Both the position numbers and the translations under genes were made by a program. DNA of 64,000 nt, taken from the NCBI RefSeq assembly GCF_001941445.1, contig NZ_CP009245.1:2627992-2691991 (forward strand), in the 5' to 3' direction. Origin of the DNA: Corynebacterium aquilae DSM 44791. GTDB lineage: Bacteria > Actinomycetota > Actinomycetes > Mycobacteriales > Mycobacteriaceae. A model generated the notes under the pieces. That model had not been told where the DNA came from, made no database searches, and was given only the letters and a program-made list of their open reading frames with translations. Below are positions 33,739 to 42,569 of the stretch, one piece after another. Within the stretch, counting starts at the first letter, position 1. Every line of letters begins with the position of its first letter.

Positions 33739-36326
33739 TGGGCGCTCTCCTTCTTCTCCTTAACAGGTTTCAAGATACGTCCACTCGGCGGCGTCCCGTC
33801 AGCATTTCGCAAAGTCAACACAAAAGTAGCGCCCCCACCCGGGGTCTGCTCATAGGTCAACGCCCCATCCATCGCCTCCGCGAAACCATGCGACACCGCC
33901 AATCCCAAGCCCAAACCATGCTTACCGCTATCGGTCAAATGCTGGAACGGAGTAAACAGGTCAGCCAATTGCTCCTCACTAATCCCCGGCCCATGATCAA
34001 TGACCCGGATCTCCACACAATCCTGCACACTGCCCGCCACCAAATGAATATCCGAATGCGGCGCATAGGTCCGCGCATTGATCAACAAATTCGCCAAAAT
34101 CCGCTGAGTTAACCCCGGGTCCCCCGACACCTGCGGCAAAGACTCCGGAATATCCACCGTCACATGGCTCGCGGCCTCCGGAATCTCACGGCGCACCGCA
34201 TCGACCAACTCATCCACATTCATCGCCGTGCGCGCCACCGTCACCGCATTCGAATTCAACCGCGACATATCCAACAAGTTGCCCACCACCGTGTCCAAAC
34301 GGTCCGTGGACTGCTCAATCATCTCAATCAAATCCCGCTGCATCTTCGGCGACAACTCCACATCATCAAGCGTCAAACTCGACACCGCAGCCTTAATCCC
34401 CGCCAACGGGGTGCGCAAATCATGACTAACCGCCGTCAGCAGCGCACTACCCACCCGGTTTCCGGCCTGCAGCGCCGCCGTCGCCCGACGCATCGCATCC
34501 ACATCCTCCCGAGCCAACATTGCCGTAATCCGCGCCCCATGGGCCTCAATAATGGCCAACTGGCTCGGCGAAGGCGTCACCCCCCACAACGTCAACCGCA
34601 AATTCTCCCCCAACGCAATCCGCGAAGTATCCCCACCCGGGGTCGGCTCCGCCAACACCTGATGCCCCTTGCTGGAATACAACGGGAACCACTTCTTCCG
34701 GCCCGTCGAATAACGCTGCACATCCACCCGATCCAAACCAAAAGTGGACTCCAAACGCCGCAACAACGCCGGCACATCATCGCCCTCACGCAACACCCCA
34801 GAGGCCAAATCAGCCAACACCACCGCCTGCGCCTGCGCGCGCCGCGCCTCCCGGCCACGCCGCTCCGCGGCAGACACCACCCACGCCACCGCCAGCGCAA
34901 TCACCAAAAACAGCACCAACGCCGCCACGTTTTCCGGATCCGACATCGTGAACGTGTGCACCGGGTCGGTGAAAAACCAGTTCGCCAACAACGAACCCAC
35001 AATCACCGCCGCCAACGCCGGCCACACCCCCGCCAGCAAGGTGGAAAACACCGCAATGGTCAAATACCCCAACAAAATCGGGGCCAAATAATCCTCCGAG
35101 GGATTCAACAACTGCACCGCACCCGTCAACGCCAGCGGGCCAGCAATCGCCACCAGCCAGCCCGCCACCCGGCGCGGGGTCGGGAAATTCGTGTTCGGCA
35201 AACCCTTAAAAGACAGGTGGGAATCCTGCTTGCCCATCGACACGATGTGCACATCAATGCCCTTGCCGGCACGATCAATGATCTTGCGGCTAATCCGGCC
35301 CGACAACGTCAACCGGTTGCCGCCGGAAGTGCCAATAATCAGCTGGCTGGCCGACACATTCGTGGCGAAATCAATCAGCGTCTCCACCACATCGCCGCCC
35401 AGCAGCACCCGCCACTCGCCGTCGAGATCCTCGGTCAATTTTTGCAAATTCGACAAGGTCTCCGGGGCGCGCGACGCCAACCCATCGTCCTCGGCGATGT
35501 GCACCACGATCAGCTCGCGGCTCGCCTTACGTCCGGCGATCCGCGCGCCACGACGAATCAAAATCTCCGAGTCTGGCCGCCCCGTCACCGCAACCACGAT
35601 GCGCTCACGCGTCTGCCAGCTATCAGTAATTTCCTGATCCTGGCGGTATTTCTCCAGGCCCTCATCGACCTTGTCGGCCAGCCACAACAAGCTCAACTCG
35701 CGCAGCGCCGTCAGGTTGCCCAGCCGGAAATAGTTCGACAGCGCGGCCTCCGCGCGGTCCGGTTGATAAATCTCGCCCCGCGACAGGCGAATCCGCAACG
35801 CATCCGGCGACAGGTCCACCAGCACCACATCGTCGGCATCCCGCAGCACCTGGTCCGGCACCGTCTCCCGCTGCCGGGTGGTGGTCACCGCAGCAACTAC
35901 ATCGTTGAGCGACTCCAAGTGCTGAATATTCAGCGTCGAAATCACATTGATGCCCGCATCCAGCAGGGTGTAGACATCCTGCCAGCGTTTGGTGTGCGGA
36001 TTCTCATCATCGGCATCAACCTGGCCGGCGCCGACAATGGTGTGCGCCAACTCGTCAACGAGCACAAACTCTGGCGCCCGCTCGAGCACCGCGGCGAGAT
36101 CCATCTCCTCAAACTGCGCGCCTTTATGCTCCACCACGATGCGCGGCAGAATCTCAAGGCCCTCAGTCAGCGCCTTTGTACGCGCCCGCCCATGATCCTC
36201 CACCAGGCCCACGAGTACATCGTGGCCCCGCTTCGTCAGCTCATGAGCCTCCTGCAGCATGGCGTAGGTCTTACCGACGCCAGGAGCGAAACCGAGGTAC
36301 ACCTTGAGAGTGCCGCGCCGTGTCAT
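33735..36326 (-). CDS. kdpD: KdpD sensor histidine kinase
   Basis: 863 residues, full-length KdpD. N-terminal KdpD domain with Walker A GFAPGVGKTYAML and the conserved VLVDELAHT, then a universal-stress-like domain (QLIIGTSGGNRLT). About four close membrane segments follow (AIAGPLALTGAVQLL to FLVIALAVAWVVSA), then a GAF-like region. The kinase has the His box AVSHDLRTPLAGIK, an N box (LLINARTYAP) and G boxes (DHGPGI, GLGLGLAVSHG). It senses low K+ or turgor and phosphorylates KdpE. It starts 9 bp after kdpC. Confidence 0.96.
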   Translation of the reverse strand: MTRRGTLKVYLGFAPGVGKTYAMLQEAHELTKRGHDVLVGLVEDHGRARTKALTEGLEILPRIVVEHKGAQFEEMDLAAVLERAPEFVLVDELAHTIVGAGQVDADDENPHTKRWQDVYTLLDAGINVISTLNIQHLESLNDVVAAVTTTRQRETVPDQVLRDADDVVLVDLSPDALRIRLSRGEIYQPDRAEAALSNYFRLGNLTALRELSLLWLADKVDEGLEKYRQDQEITDSWQTRERIVVAVTGRPDSEILIRRGARIAGRKASRELIVVHIAEDDGLASRAPETLSNLQKLTEDLDGEWRVLLGGDVVETLIDFATNVSASQLIIGTSGGNRLTLSGRISRKIIDRAGKGIDVHIVSMGKQDSHLSFKGLPNTNFPTPRRVAGWLVAIAGPLALTGAVQLLNPSEDYLAPILLGYLTIAVFSTLLAGVWPALAAVIVGSLLANWFFTDPVHTFTMSDPENVAALVLFLVIALAVAWVVSAAERRGREARRAQAQAVVLADLASGVLREGDDVPALLRRLESTFGLDRVDVQRYSTGRKKWFPLYSSKGHQVLAEPTPGGDTSRIALGENLRLTLWGVTPSPSQLAIIEAHGARITAMLAREDVDAMRRATAALQAGNRVGSALLTAVSHDLRTPLAGIKAAVSSLTLDDVELSPKMQRDLIEMIEQSTDRLDTVVGNLLDMSRLNSNAVTVARTAMNVDELVDAVRREIPEAASHVTVDIPESLPQVSGDPGLTQRILANLLINARTYAPHSDIHLVAGSVQDCVEIRVIDHGPGISEEQLADLFTPFQHLTDSGKHGLGLGLAVSHGFAEAMDGALTYEQTPGGGATFVLTLRNADGTPPSGRILKPVKEKKESAQ

Positions 36327-36335
36327 GGTGTGTGC

Positions 36336-36899
36336 TTATCCTTTCGCCACGTCCAAAACCGCCAGGTTCAGCAAGAGCACATTCACGCCTTGCCCTTGAG
36401 TGGAGTCTAGGACGAGACCGGCAACCGTGTCCTCACTCAGCCCCTGTGCCTTGGCCACCCGCGGGATCTGCAGGCGCGCGTACTCGGGGCTGATGTGCGG
36501 GTCCAAACCCGACGCGGACGCAGTGATCGCATCGTCGGGAACCGCACTTTCGGCAACGTTTTCTTCCTGTGCGATACGCGCCCGACGCTCGGCAACATCA
36601 CGCAACAGCGTCTCATCGCCCTTCGCCAGGTTCGTCGCACCGGAATCCAGCGCATCATAGCCGCTGGCCGAGGGGCGGGAGTGGAACAAGGCCGGGTCGT
36701 CGAACTCCTGCCCAATTAAGGCAGAGCCCACCACTTGGCCGTCAGCGCCAGTGACCATGGAGCCGTCAGCATTGTGCGCGAACACGCGCCCTGCACCCCA
36801 CATTGCGAAGGGATACAACACACCCAAAATCACCGTGAACGTCAACAGGAACGTGGCGGCCACGCCGAGGGTCCTGCGATAGGTAGCGGAAAACATCAC
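36336..36899 (-). CDS. kdpC: Potassium-transporting ATPase subunit C
   Basis: 187 residues. One N-terminal membrane segment (LGVAATFLLTFTVILGVLYPFAMW), then the periplasm-facing domain with GSALIGQEFDDPALFHSRPSASGYD, ASGLDPHISPEYARLQIPRVA and a C-terminal LNLAVLD. It is a small subunit that assists nucleotide binding to KdpB and complex assembly. It lies 9 bp after kdpB. Confidence 0.95.
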   Translation of the reverse strand: MMFSATYRRTLGVAATFLLTFTVILGVLYPFAMWGAGRVFAHNADGSMVTGADGQVVGSALIGQEFDDPALFHSRPSASGYDALDSGATNLAKGDETLLRDVAERRARIAQEENVAESAVPDDAITASASGLDPHISPEYARLQIPRVAKAQGLSEDTVAGLVLDSTQGQGVNVLLLNLAVLDVAKG

Positions 36900-36908
36900 T
36901 TGGGTCCT

Positions 36909-38987
36909 TTACATTCCGAAGACGCCGCTGAGCAGCATATCGATGAGTTTGATTCCGATAAACGGCACAATCACGCCGCCAAGACCGAAAATCATGAGGT
37001 TGCGGTTCAACAGTGCGGCAGCACCACCCGGGGTGTACTTCACACCCTTGAGCGCCAAGGGGATCAGCGCCACAATGATCAAGGCGTTGAAGATCACCGC
37101 CGACAAAATCGCGGACTGGGGGCTGTGCAACCCCATGATGTTGAGCTTTTCCAAACCAGGGAAAGCCACCAGGAACATAGCCGGGATGATCGCGAAGTAC
37201 TTCGCCACATCGTTGGCGATAGAAAACGTCGTCAACGCGCCGCGGGTAATCAGCAACTGCTTACCGATCTCCACGATCTCAATCAGCTTGGTCGGATCGG
37301 AGTCGAGGTCGACCATGTTGCCGGCCTCCTTCGCAGCCATGGTGCCGGTGTTCATCGCGACACCCACATCCGCCTGCGCCAGCGCCGGCGCATCGTTGGT
37401 GCCGTCACCAGTCATCGCCACCATGCGGCCGCCGTCCTGCTCCTTCTTGATCAGGGCCAGCTTCTCATCCGGGGTGGCCTCCGCCAGGAAGTCATCCACA
37501 CCAGCCTCGGCAGCAATCGCCTTAGCGGTCAGCTCGTTATCACCAGTGACCATCACGGTGCGGATACCCATGGCACGCAGCGTTGCGAAACGCTCGATGA
37601 TGCCATCCTTGACGATGTCTTTCAGGTGAATCACACCCAGCACCCGCGCGGTCTCCGGGGTGCCCGGCAGCGCCGGGAAACGCTCCACCGCATCATCACT
37701 GCGCACCGGACCGGTCTCAGCGACCATCAGCGCGGTACCACCAGCCATGGACACCTCAGTAGCGGCATCCAGAACTTCCTGCGGCACCTGTGCACCAAAG
37801 GTCTCCACCAGCTGAGAAATCTCACTAGCAGCACCCTTGAGGATGCAGGAACCATCCGGCTGGCTGATACCCGACATGCGGGTATTAGCGGTAAAGGGAA
37901 TGAAGTTCGCGTGCCGGTAGCTTTCCTCCGGCAACTGGCCCAAACCGAGACCATTTTCGGCGAGCTCCACAATGGAACGACCCTCCGGAGTCTCATCCGC
38001 CAAGGACGACACCTGGGCGGCACGGGCCACATCCTGCTCACTAATACCCGGGGCAGGGATGAAAGCCACCGCCTGACGATCACCGACGGTAATGGTGCCG
38101 GTCTTATCAAGCAGCAACGTGGACACGTCACCAGCGGCCTCCACCGCACGACCAGACATAGCCAGCACATTGCGCTGCACCAGTCGGTCCATGCCGGCGA
38201 TACCAATCGCAGACAGCAACGCACCAATGGTCGTCGGAATCAAACACACCAGCAACGCAATCAAAATGATCGGGTCCTGGGCGGCACCGTTGAACGCAGC
38301 CATCGGCGCCAGCGCCAACACCACCACCAAGAAGATGAGGGTCAGCACGTTCAGCAAAATGCTCAACGCCAACTCGTTAGGGGTCTTCTTACGCTCCGCG
38401 CCCTCAACCAAAGCGATCATCCGGTCAATGAAGGTCTCGCCCGGCTTGGAGGTGATGTTGACCAAAATCCGGTCCGACAACACGCGGGTACCACCGGTCA
38501 CAGCGGAACGGTCACCACCAGATTCACGAATCACCGGCGCAGACTCACCCGTGACCGCAGACTCATCAACACTGGCGGCACCAGCGATCACATCACCGTC
38601 ACCGGGGATCACATCGCCAGCCACGACCAGCACCGTATCGCCCGGCATCAGGCTGTCAGCGGGAACTTCCTCCAGCTGCGGATCAACCAGATTCTTCTCA
38701 CCGACCACGCGGTGAGCCACGGCATCAACCTTCGCGGCACGCAAAGAGTCAGCCTGCGCCTTACCGCGGCCCTCCGCGATCGCTTCGGCGTAATTGGCAA
38801 ACAGCACGGTAAACCACAGCCACGCCGTGATCGACCAGGTGAACAGGGAGGGGTGCAGTGCTGCAAGCACCAAAGTGAACGCCGCACCAACCTCCACAAG
38901 GAACATCACCGGGGTGGTGAGCATCTGCCGGGGGTTGCATTTCTTCACAGCCATCCCGAGCAGTTGGGGATTAAAAACCTGGGACAT
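36909..38987 (-). CDS. kdpB: Potassium-transporting P-type ATPase subunit B
   Basis: 692 residues. Phosphorylation motif DKTGTIT with the Asp at about residue 294, actuator motif TGESAPV, hinge [17 protein letters not shown]. This is the ATP-hydrolysing subunit of KdpFABC and couples ATP to K+ uptake by KdpA. It begins directly after the kdpA stop, with no gap. Confidence 0.97.
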   Translation of the reverse strand: MSQVFNPQLLGMAVKKCNPRQMLTTPVMFLVEVGAAFTLVLAALHPSLFTWSITAWLWFTVLFANYAEAIAEGRGKAQADSLRAAKVDAVAHRVVGEKNLVDPQLEEVPADSLMPGDTVLVVAGDVIPGDGDVIAGAASVDESAVTGESAPVIRESGGDRSAVTGGTRVLSDRILVNITSKPGETFIDRMIALVEGAERKKTPNELALSILLNVLTLIFLVVVLALAPMAAFNGAAQDPIILIALLVCLIPTTIGALLSAIGIAGMDRLVQRNVLAMSGRAVEAAGDVSTLLLDKTGTITVGDRQAVAFIPAPGISEQDVARAAQVSSLADETPEGRSIVELAENGLGLGQLPEESYRHANFIPFTANTRMSGISQPDGSCILKGAASEISQLVETFGAQVPQEVLDAATEVSMAGGTALMVAETGPVRSDDAVERFPALPGTPETARVLGVIHLKDIVKDGIIERFATLRAMGIRTVMVTGDNELTAKAIAAEAGVDDFLAEATPDEKLALIKKEQDGGRMVAMTGDGTNDAPALAQADVGVAMNTGTMAAKEAGNMVDLDSDPTKLIEIVEIGKQLLITRGALTTFSIANDVAKYFAIIPAMFLVAFPGLEKLNIMGLHSPQSAILSAVIFNALIIVALIPLALKGVKYTPGGAAALLNRNLMIFGLGGVIVPFIGIKLIDMLLSGVFGM

Positions 38988-40646
38988 TTACATAACCTCC
39001 AGAGCCTCGACCAGCGGGCCAAGAACGAGAGTGGGAAGGAAGGTCAGCGCACTCACAATCAGTGCGACACCAACCATCAAGCCCACGAATTGGGGTCGGT
39101 GGGTAGGAAGGGTGCCAGCGGTGGCAGGAACCGGCTTCTGCTGTGCCAAGAACCCAGCCAAAGCCAAAACCATGATGATGGGGATGAAACGGCCAAGCAG
39201 CATCGCATAGCCAAGAGTGGTGTTAAACCACGGGGTGTCGGCGCCAAAACCTGCAAACGCAGAACCGTTGTTGTTGGCCGCCGAGGTGTAGGCGTACACA
39301 ATCTCGGAGAAACCATGCGCGCCAACATTGCCCAGGCTGTCCGGGGTGGCGGGCAGCAAGGTCGAGACTGCAACACCAGTGAGCACCAGCACCGGCATGG
39401 TCAGGATGTACAGGCTGACAGCCTTCATCTCCCGCACGCCAATCCGCTTGCCGAGGTACTCGGGGGTACGACCCACCATCAGGCCGGCGATAAACACCGA
39501 CAGGATGGCGATCATCAGCATGCCGTACAGGCCGGCACCCACACCGCCGGGGCTGATCTCACCCAACAACATGTCGAGGATGAGAGCGCCGCCACCGAGC
39601 GGACTGTAGGAGGAGTGGAAGGAATCGACCGCACCGGTGGAGGTCATCGTGGTGGACACCGCGAAGAACGCGGAAGGAATAACCCCGAAACGAACCTCAC
39701 GGCCCTCCATGGCAGGAGCGCCAGGCTGGTGAATGATGGTGCCAGTCTCGGCAAGAATGACCGTGATCAAGGAACCGAAGTACAGCACCAGCATTGCGGA
39801 CAGCACAGCCCAACCCTGGCGGGTATCGCCCACCATCTTGCCGAAGGTGCGGGTCAGGGAGAACGGGATTACCAGGATCAGGAAGATTTCCAGGCAGTTG
39901 GTGAACTGGTTGGGGGATTCGAAGGGGTGGGAAGAGTTAGCGTTGAAGAAGCCACCACCATTGGTGCCGAGCTCCTTGATGGCTTCCTGGGAGGCGACAG
40001 CGCCACCCGGAATGTTCTGCACCGCACCGGTGAGGGTCTGCACCGCCTGAGGTGCGTGGAAGTTCTGGATGGCACCCTGGCTGATCAGGATGAACGCGGC
40101 AATCGCCGCACCCGGCAGCAGGATACGCAGCACGGTGCGGGTCAGGTCGACCCAGAAGTTACCGATGCGACCATCGGTAGCTTTGGACACCAGACCACGA
40201 ATCAAAGCAACCGCAACGCAGATACCAACGGCTGCGGACACGAAGTTCTGCACCGCCAGGCCAGCCATCTGGGTCAGCAAGCTCATGGCCTGCTCACCGG
40301 AGTAGGACTGCCAGTTGGTGTTGGTGGTGAAGGAAATTGCGGTGTTGAACGCCTGGTCGGGGTGGACAGGCTCCATCCCGATGGCCAACGGCAACCACGG
40401 CTGCAGGCGCTGCAGCGCGTACACCGCCAACACGCTCAGCATGGAAAAGGCCAAAACGCCGGTGGCGTAGTGGGTCCAGTGCTGGCTCGCGCGGGGATCC
40501 ACGCGCGCAATGCGGTAGATAGCGGACTCAATGTTGGAGTCCTGTTGGGACTGGAACACCCGGGCCATGTAGTTGCCGACAGGAATGTAGGCGATGGCCA
40601 AGGCCGCCAAGGTGGCGATGACTGGAAGTAGTGCATTCATGCTCAT
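38988..40646 (-). CDS. kdpA: Potassium-transporting ATPase subunit A (K+ channel subunit)
   Basis: 552 residues, ten or more membrane segments. Selectivity-filter-like loops are visible: ISFTTNTNWQSYSGEQ, LGTNGGGFFNANSSHPFESP, and TAAANNNGSAFAGF (as SAANNNGSAFAGFG). It binds and conducts K+ with high affinity. It overlaps kdpF by 4 bp. Confidence 0.97.
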   Translation of the reverse strand: MSMNALLPVIATLAALAIAYIPVGNYMARVFQSQQDSNIESAIYRIARVDPRASQHWTHYATGVLAFSMLSVLAVYALQRLQPWLPLAIGMEPVHPDQAFNTAISFTTNTNWQSYSGEQAMSLLTQMAGLAVQNFVSAAVGICVAVALIRGLVSKATDGRIGNFWVDLTRTVLRILLPGAAIAAFILISQGAIQNFHAPQAVQTLTGAVQNIPGGAVASQEAIKELGTNGGGFFNANSSHPFESPNQFTNCLEIFLILVIPFSLTRTFGKMVGDTRQGWAVLSAMLVLYFGSLITVILAETGTIIHQPGAPAMEGREVRFGVIPSAFFAVSTTMTSTGAVDSFHSSYSPLGGGALILDMLLGEISPGGVGAGLYGMLMIAILSVFIAGLMVGRTPEYLGKRIGVREMKAVSLYILTMPVLVLTGVAVSTLLPATPDSLGNVGAHGFSEIVYAYTSAANNNGSAFAGFGADTPWFNTTLGYAMLLGRFIPIIMVLALAGFLAQQKPVPATAGTLPTHRPQFVGLMVGVALIVSALTFLPTLVLGPLVEALEVM

Positions 40647-40735
40647 GAGAAACGCTCCGGATTCAACAAGGCCATGAACACATAGATGATGGCGATGATG
40701 CCGAGAACGGCACCGACGATGGCTTCAAGGTTCAT
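40643..40735 (-). CDS. kdpF: Potassium-transporting ATPase subunit F
   Basis: 30 residues: a single hydrophobic helix (IVGAVLGIIAIIYVFMALL) followed by NPERFS, the conserved end of KdpF, which stabilises the KdpABC complex. The start ATG 40735 overlaps the stop of the small gene upstream (ATGA), and the end overlaps kdpA. A longer in-frame reading to 40852 is polar and rejected. Confidence 0.9.
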   Translation of the reverse strand: MNLEAIVGAVLGIIAIIYVFMALLNPERFS

Positions 40736-40830
40736 AGTTTGTCTGCCCCCTTGATGATCAAGTGCAGCAGACCGAAGCTCACGAGGGTCGCGAGCACAAA
40801 CACGATGTCTAGCATGCTGATGATTTTCAC
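40732..40830 (-). CDS. Small single-helix membrane peptide upstream of kdpF
   Basis: GTG 40830 opens 32 codons with a hydrophobic helix (MLDIVFVLATLVSFGLLHLI) and a polar end KGADKL. The TGA overlaps the kdpF ATG by 4 bp, so it is translationally coupled to the ATPase genes. A start at ATG 40815 would give 27 residues. Similar tiny ORFs occur before kdpF in other actinobacteria to my knowledge, but have no established role. It could be an extra accessory subunit. Confidence 0.6.
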   Translation of the reverse strand: MKIISMLDIVFVLATLVSFGLLHLIIKGADKL

Positions 40831-40873
40831 CCCGCACCCAATCCAGCCACATGCTCCTTAACGCATTCTTTGC

Positions 40874-40918
40874 GCTATAGGCCGTTCGTGCTGCGATGGT
40901 GTTAAGACCGCGTTAAGA
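40874..40918 (-). promoter_or_regulatory. kdp promoter with candidate KdpE operator
   Basis: GTTAAGA occurs at 40901-40907 and again at 40912-40918, an 11-bp period typical of OmpR/KdpE-class binding sites. Downstream on the minus strand TATAGC (40874-40879) is a probable -10, so the repeats lie over or just behind the -35, where an activator acts. A third, partial copy is at 40857-40864. Confidence 0.6.
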
Positions 40919-41121
40919 ACCACTTCACGCTGTCCGCTCTGCCAAGCACATCTTCGCCCCGCAAAAAGCTTTCCCACCCACAGTTCTCTGTCTTCTTGCG
41001 CACGAGTTTCTCAGACAACACCTTGGCAGCCGTCCAGTAACAAACTCCCTGTACAGACAGTGTTTATACACCGATGGCCCGACCTGCGGAGCAAGATCGG
41101 ACCATTGGTGGAATAACTAAG

Positions 41122-42387
41122 CTACTTCCAGCTCTTTGCGACAGCCTCAGCCTCTTCTAGATCGAAAGCAACATCGAGCTTGTTGGCGAAGTCGGACAAC
41201 ACCGTTATGGCTTTCTTCGTGATTTTCTCCCTCATTCCAAGGGCCTGAACCACGGCACCATAAATCAACTCCCCTTCACCACGAGCATCGCGGATAACTT
41301 GTTCCATTTTTTCCTCGTCGATTTCGACGACTGTTCGGAATTCCTCAAAATCCACTTTGTGGCCAGCCTGCTTGGCTTCGGTTTCAGCAGCTATAGACAG
41401 GTAGTGAATAAACATGCTTTGTCGCTCGGAAAGCCTTCCAACCCTACGAGCTGCCCACAAAACGGACCAAAGCACAGCTTCATACTCGGTAGACCGCTTC
41501 ATAATCCGATCCGCGAGTTCAGCCACGCGCACCTCATCACGGATGACCGTTTTTGCGTGATAGCCAACTGCCCTCGTCATCCAGCCGTTGAGTGCAATCG
41601 CAACCGGCACACCGACCCCGGGAATAGCCATCTTGACCAGATTGCGCTGAAGAAGCTTCTTACCGATAACCGGCAGTGCCTGGGCTGCCTTGAGTCGTGC
41701 CCCAGAAAAAATTGCGCGGATAGCGTGCTGCACGACAGCCGGCACACCCTTCATCGCGACGTTACCGCCGACCTCAGCCCCCTTAACACCGAAGGCAATA
41801 CGAATAAGTTTCCAGGAATCCTCTGAATCGTTGATATCAAGTGGTTTTCCGTAAAGCACAGAAATGTCATAGGCCAGTCTCATTTGAATCTGTGTGAGAA
41901 ACACCATGTCAATGAGGAACGCGGAAGCCGCCGCAGGAACTGCGACTGGGGAAGCGCTGCCAGCAGACTGAATGGTTGTGGCAATCGCCCCGGTGTACGC
42001 AGAAGATGTTAAACCTCCCTCAATCGCCGCATACCGCGAAGCGAGAGCAATGCGTGTGTTAACGATTTCATCAGTCGGCAGATTGGGATATTTCTTCCGA
42101 AAGAATTCTGCATCAACTTGCTTCGTATAGTTAGCGACTGATTGCGTCAAGAGTTTCTTAAACCAATCACCGGATTTGAAGTCCGCCATCGAGGACGTCG
42201 AAACAAACTCCTTGACCTGAGCTAATTGATTTTTCAGCTCGGATCGGTCAATTGGCTCGCCATTAATTTCCTCCTCGAACTCCCCATTGAGTTCTTCGGC
42301 GATTACTTCGTCAATCTTGTCGTCACTGATGATCGCAGCGATAGCATCATCGGAGTTATCTTCGTTCCCAAACTCTGAGCTGCGCAT
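41122..42387 (-). CDS. EcsC-like protein, function unknown
   Basis: 421 residues. The first ~60 are acidic and low-complexity (NEDNSDDAIAAIISDDK). The centre has two small/hydrophobic blocks, SPVAVPAAASAFLIDMVFLTQIQMRLAY and IPGVGVPVAIALNGWMTRAVGYHAK, which resemble EcsC family proteins; EcsC function is not understood. The C-terminal ~130 residues are helical and charged. AGGAG lies eight bases before the ATG. It is monocistronic and its family call is tentative. Confidence 0.6.
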   Translation of the reverse strand: MRSSEFGNEDNSDDAIAAIISDDKIDEVIAEELNGEFEEEINGEPIDRSELKNQLAQVKEFVSTSSMADFKSGDWFKKLLTQSVANYTKQVDAEFFRKKYPNLPTDEIVNTRIALASRYAAIEGGLTSSAYTGAIATTIQSAGSASPVAVPAAASAFLIDMVFLTQIQMRLAYDISVLYGKPLDINDSEDSWKLIRIAFGVKGAEVGGNVAMKGVPAVVQHAIRAIFSGARLKAAQALPVIGKKLLQRNLVKMAIPGVGVPVAIALNGWMTRAVGYHAKTVIRDEVRVAELADRIMKRSTEYEAVLWSVLWAARRVGRLSERQSMFIHYLSIAAETEAKQAGHKVDFEEFRTVVEIDEEKMEQVIRDARGEGELIYGAVVQALGMREKITKKAITVLSDFANKLDVAFDLEEAEAVAKSWK

Positions 42388-42519
42388 ACCGCATTCTCCT
42401 ATGTAGAGCTAAAACGTTGGTTCCAGGGTAGTGAGAAACTGCCGTTTAGATAATCGAGTTTTCGCCAACTCCGTCCCCGCTGCTTGTGGCTATGAAGACG
42501 AACTGCTGCAAAATGCAAA

Positions 42520-42550
42520 AAGACAGGACTCCGCTACGAAGTCCTGTCTT
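42520..42550 (-). terminator. Rho-independent terminator of the MMPL gene
   Basis: AAGACAGGACT (42520-42530) pairs perfectly with AGTCCTGTCTT (42540-42550). On the minus strand a T run follows, right after the MMPL gene end at 42570. Confidence 0.88.
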
Positions 42551-42569
42551 GTGTAGCTAACAGCTAGCC

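Noticed and set aside
34164..36410. A 748-codon plus-strand frame opposite kdpD
   Set aside because: Arg/His/Gln-rich shadow of KdpD without recognisable domains.
36735..40631. A 1298-codon open frame on the plus strand opposite kdpABC
   Set aside because: Antisense shadow: composition dominated by His, Arg, Gln and Gly, no start context, and all three Kdp subunits read perfectly on the other strand.
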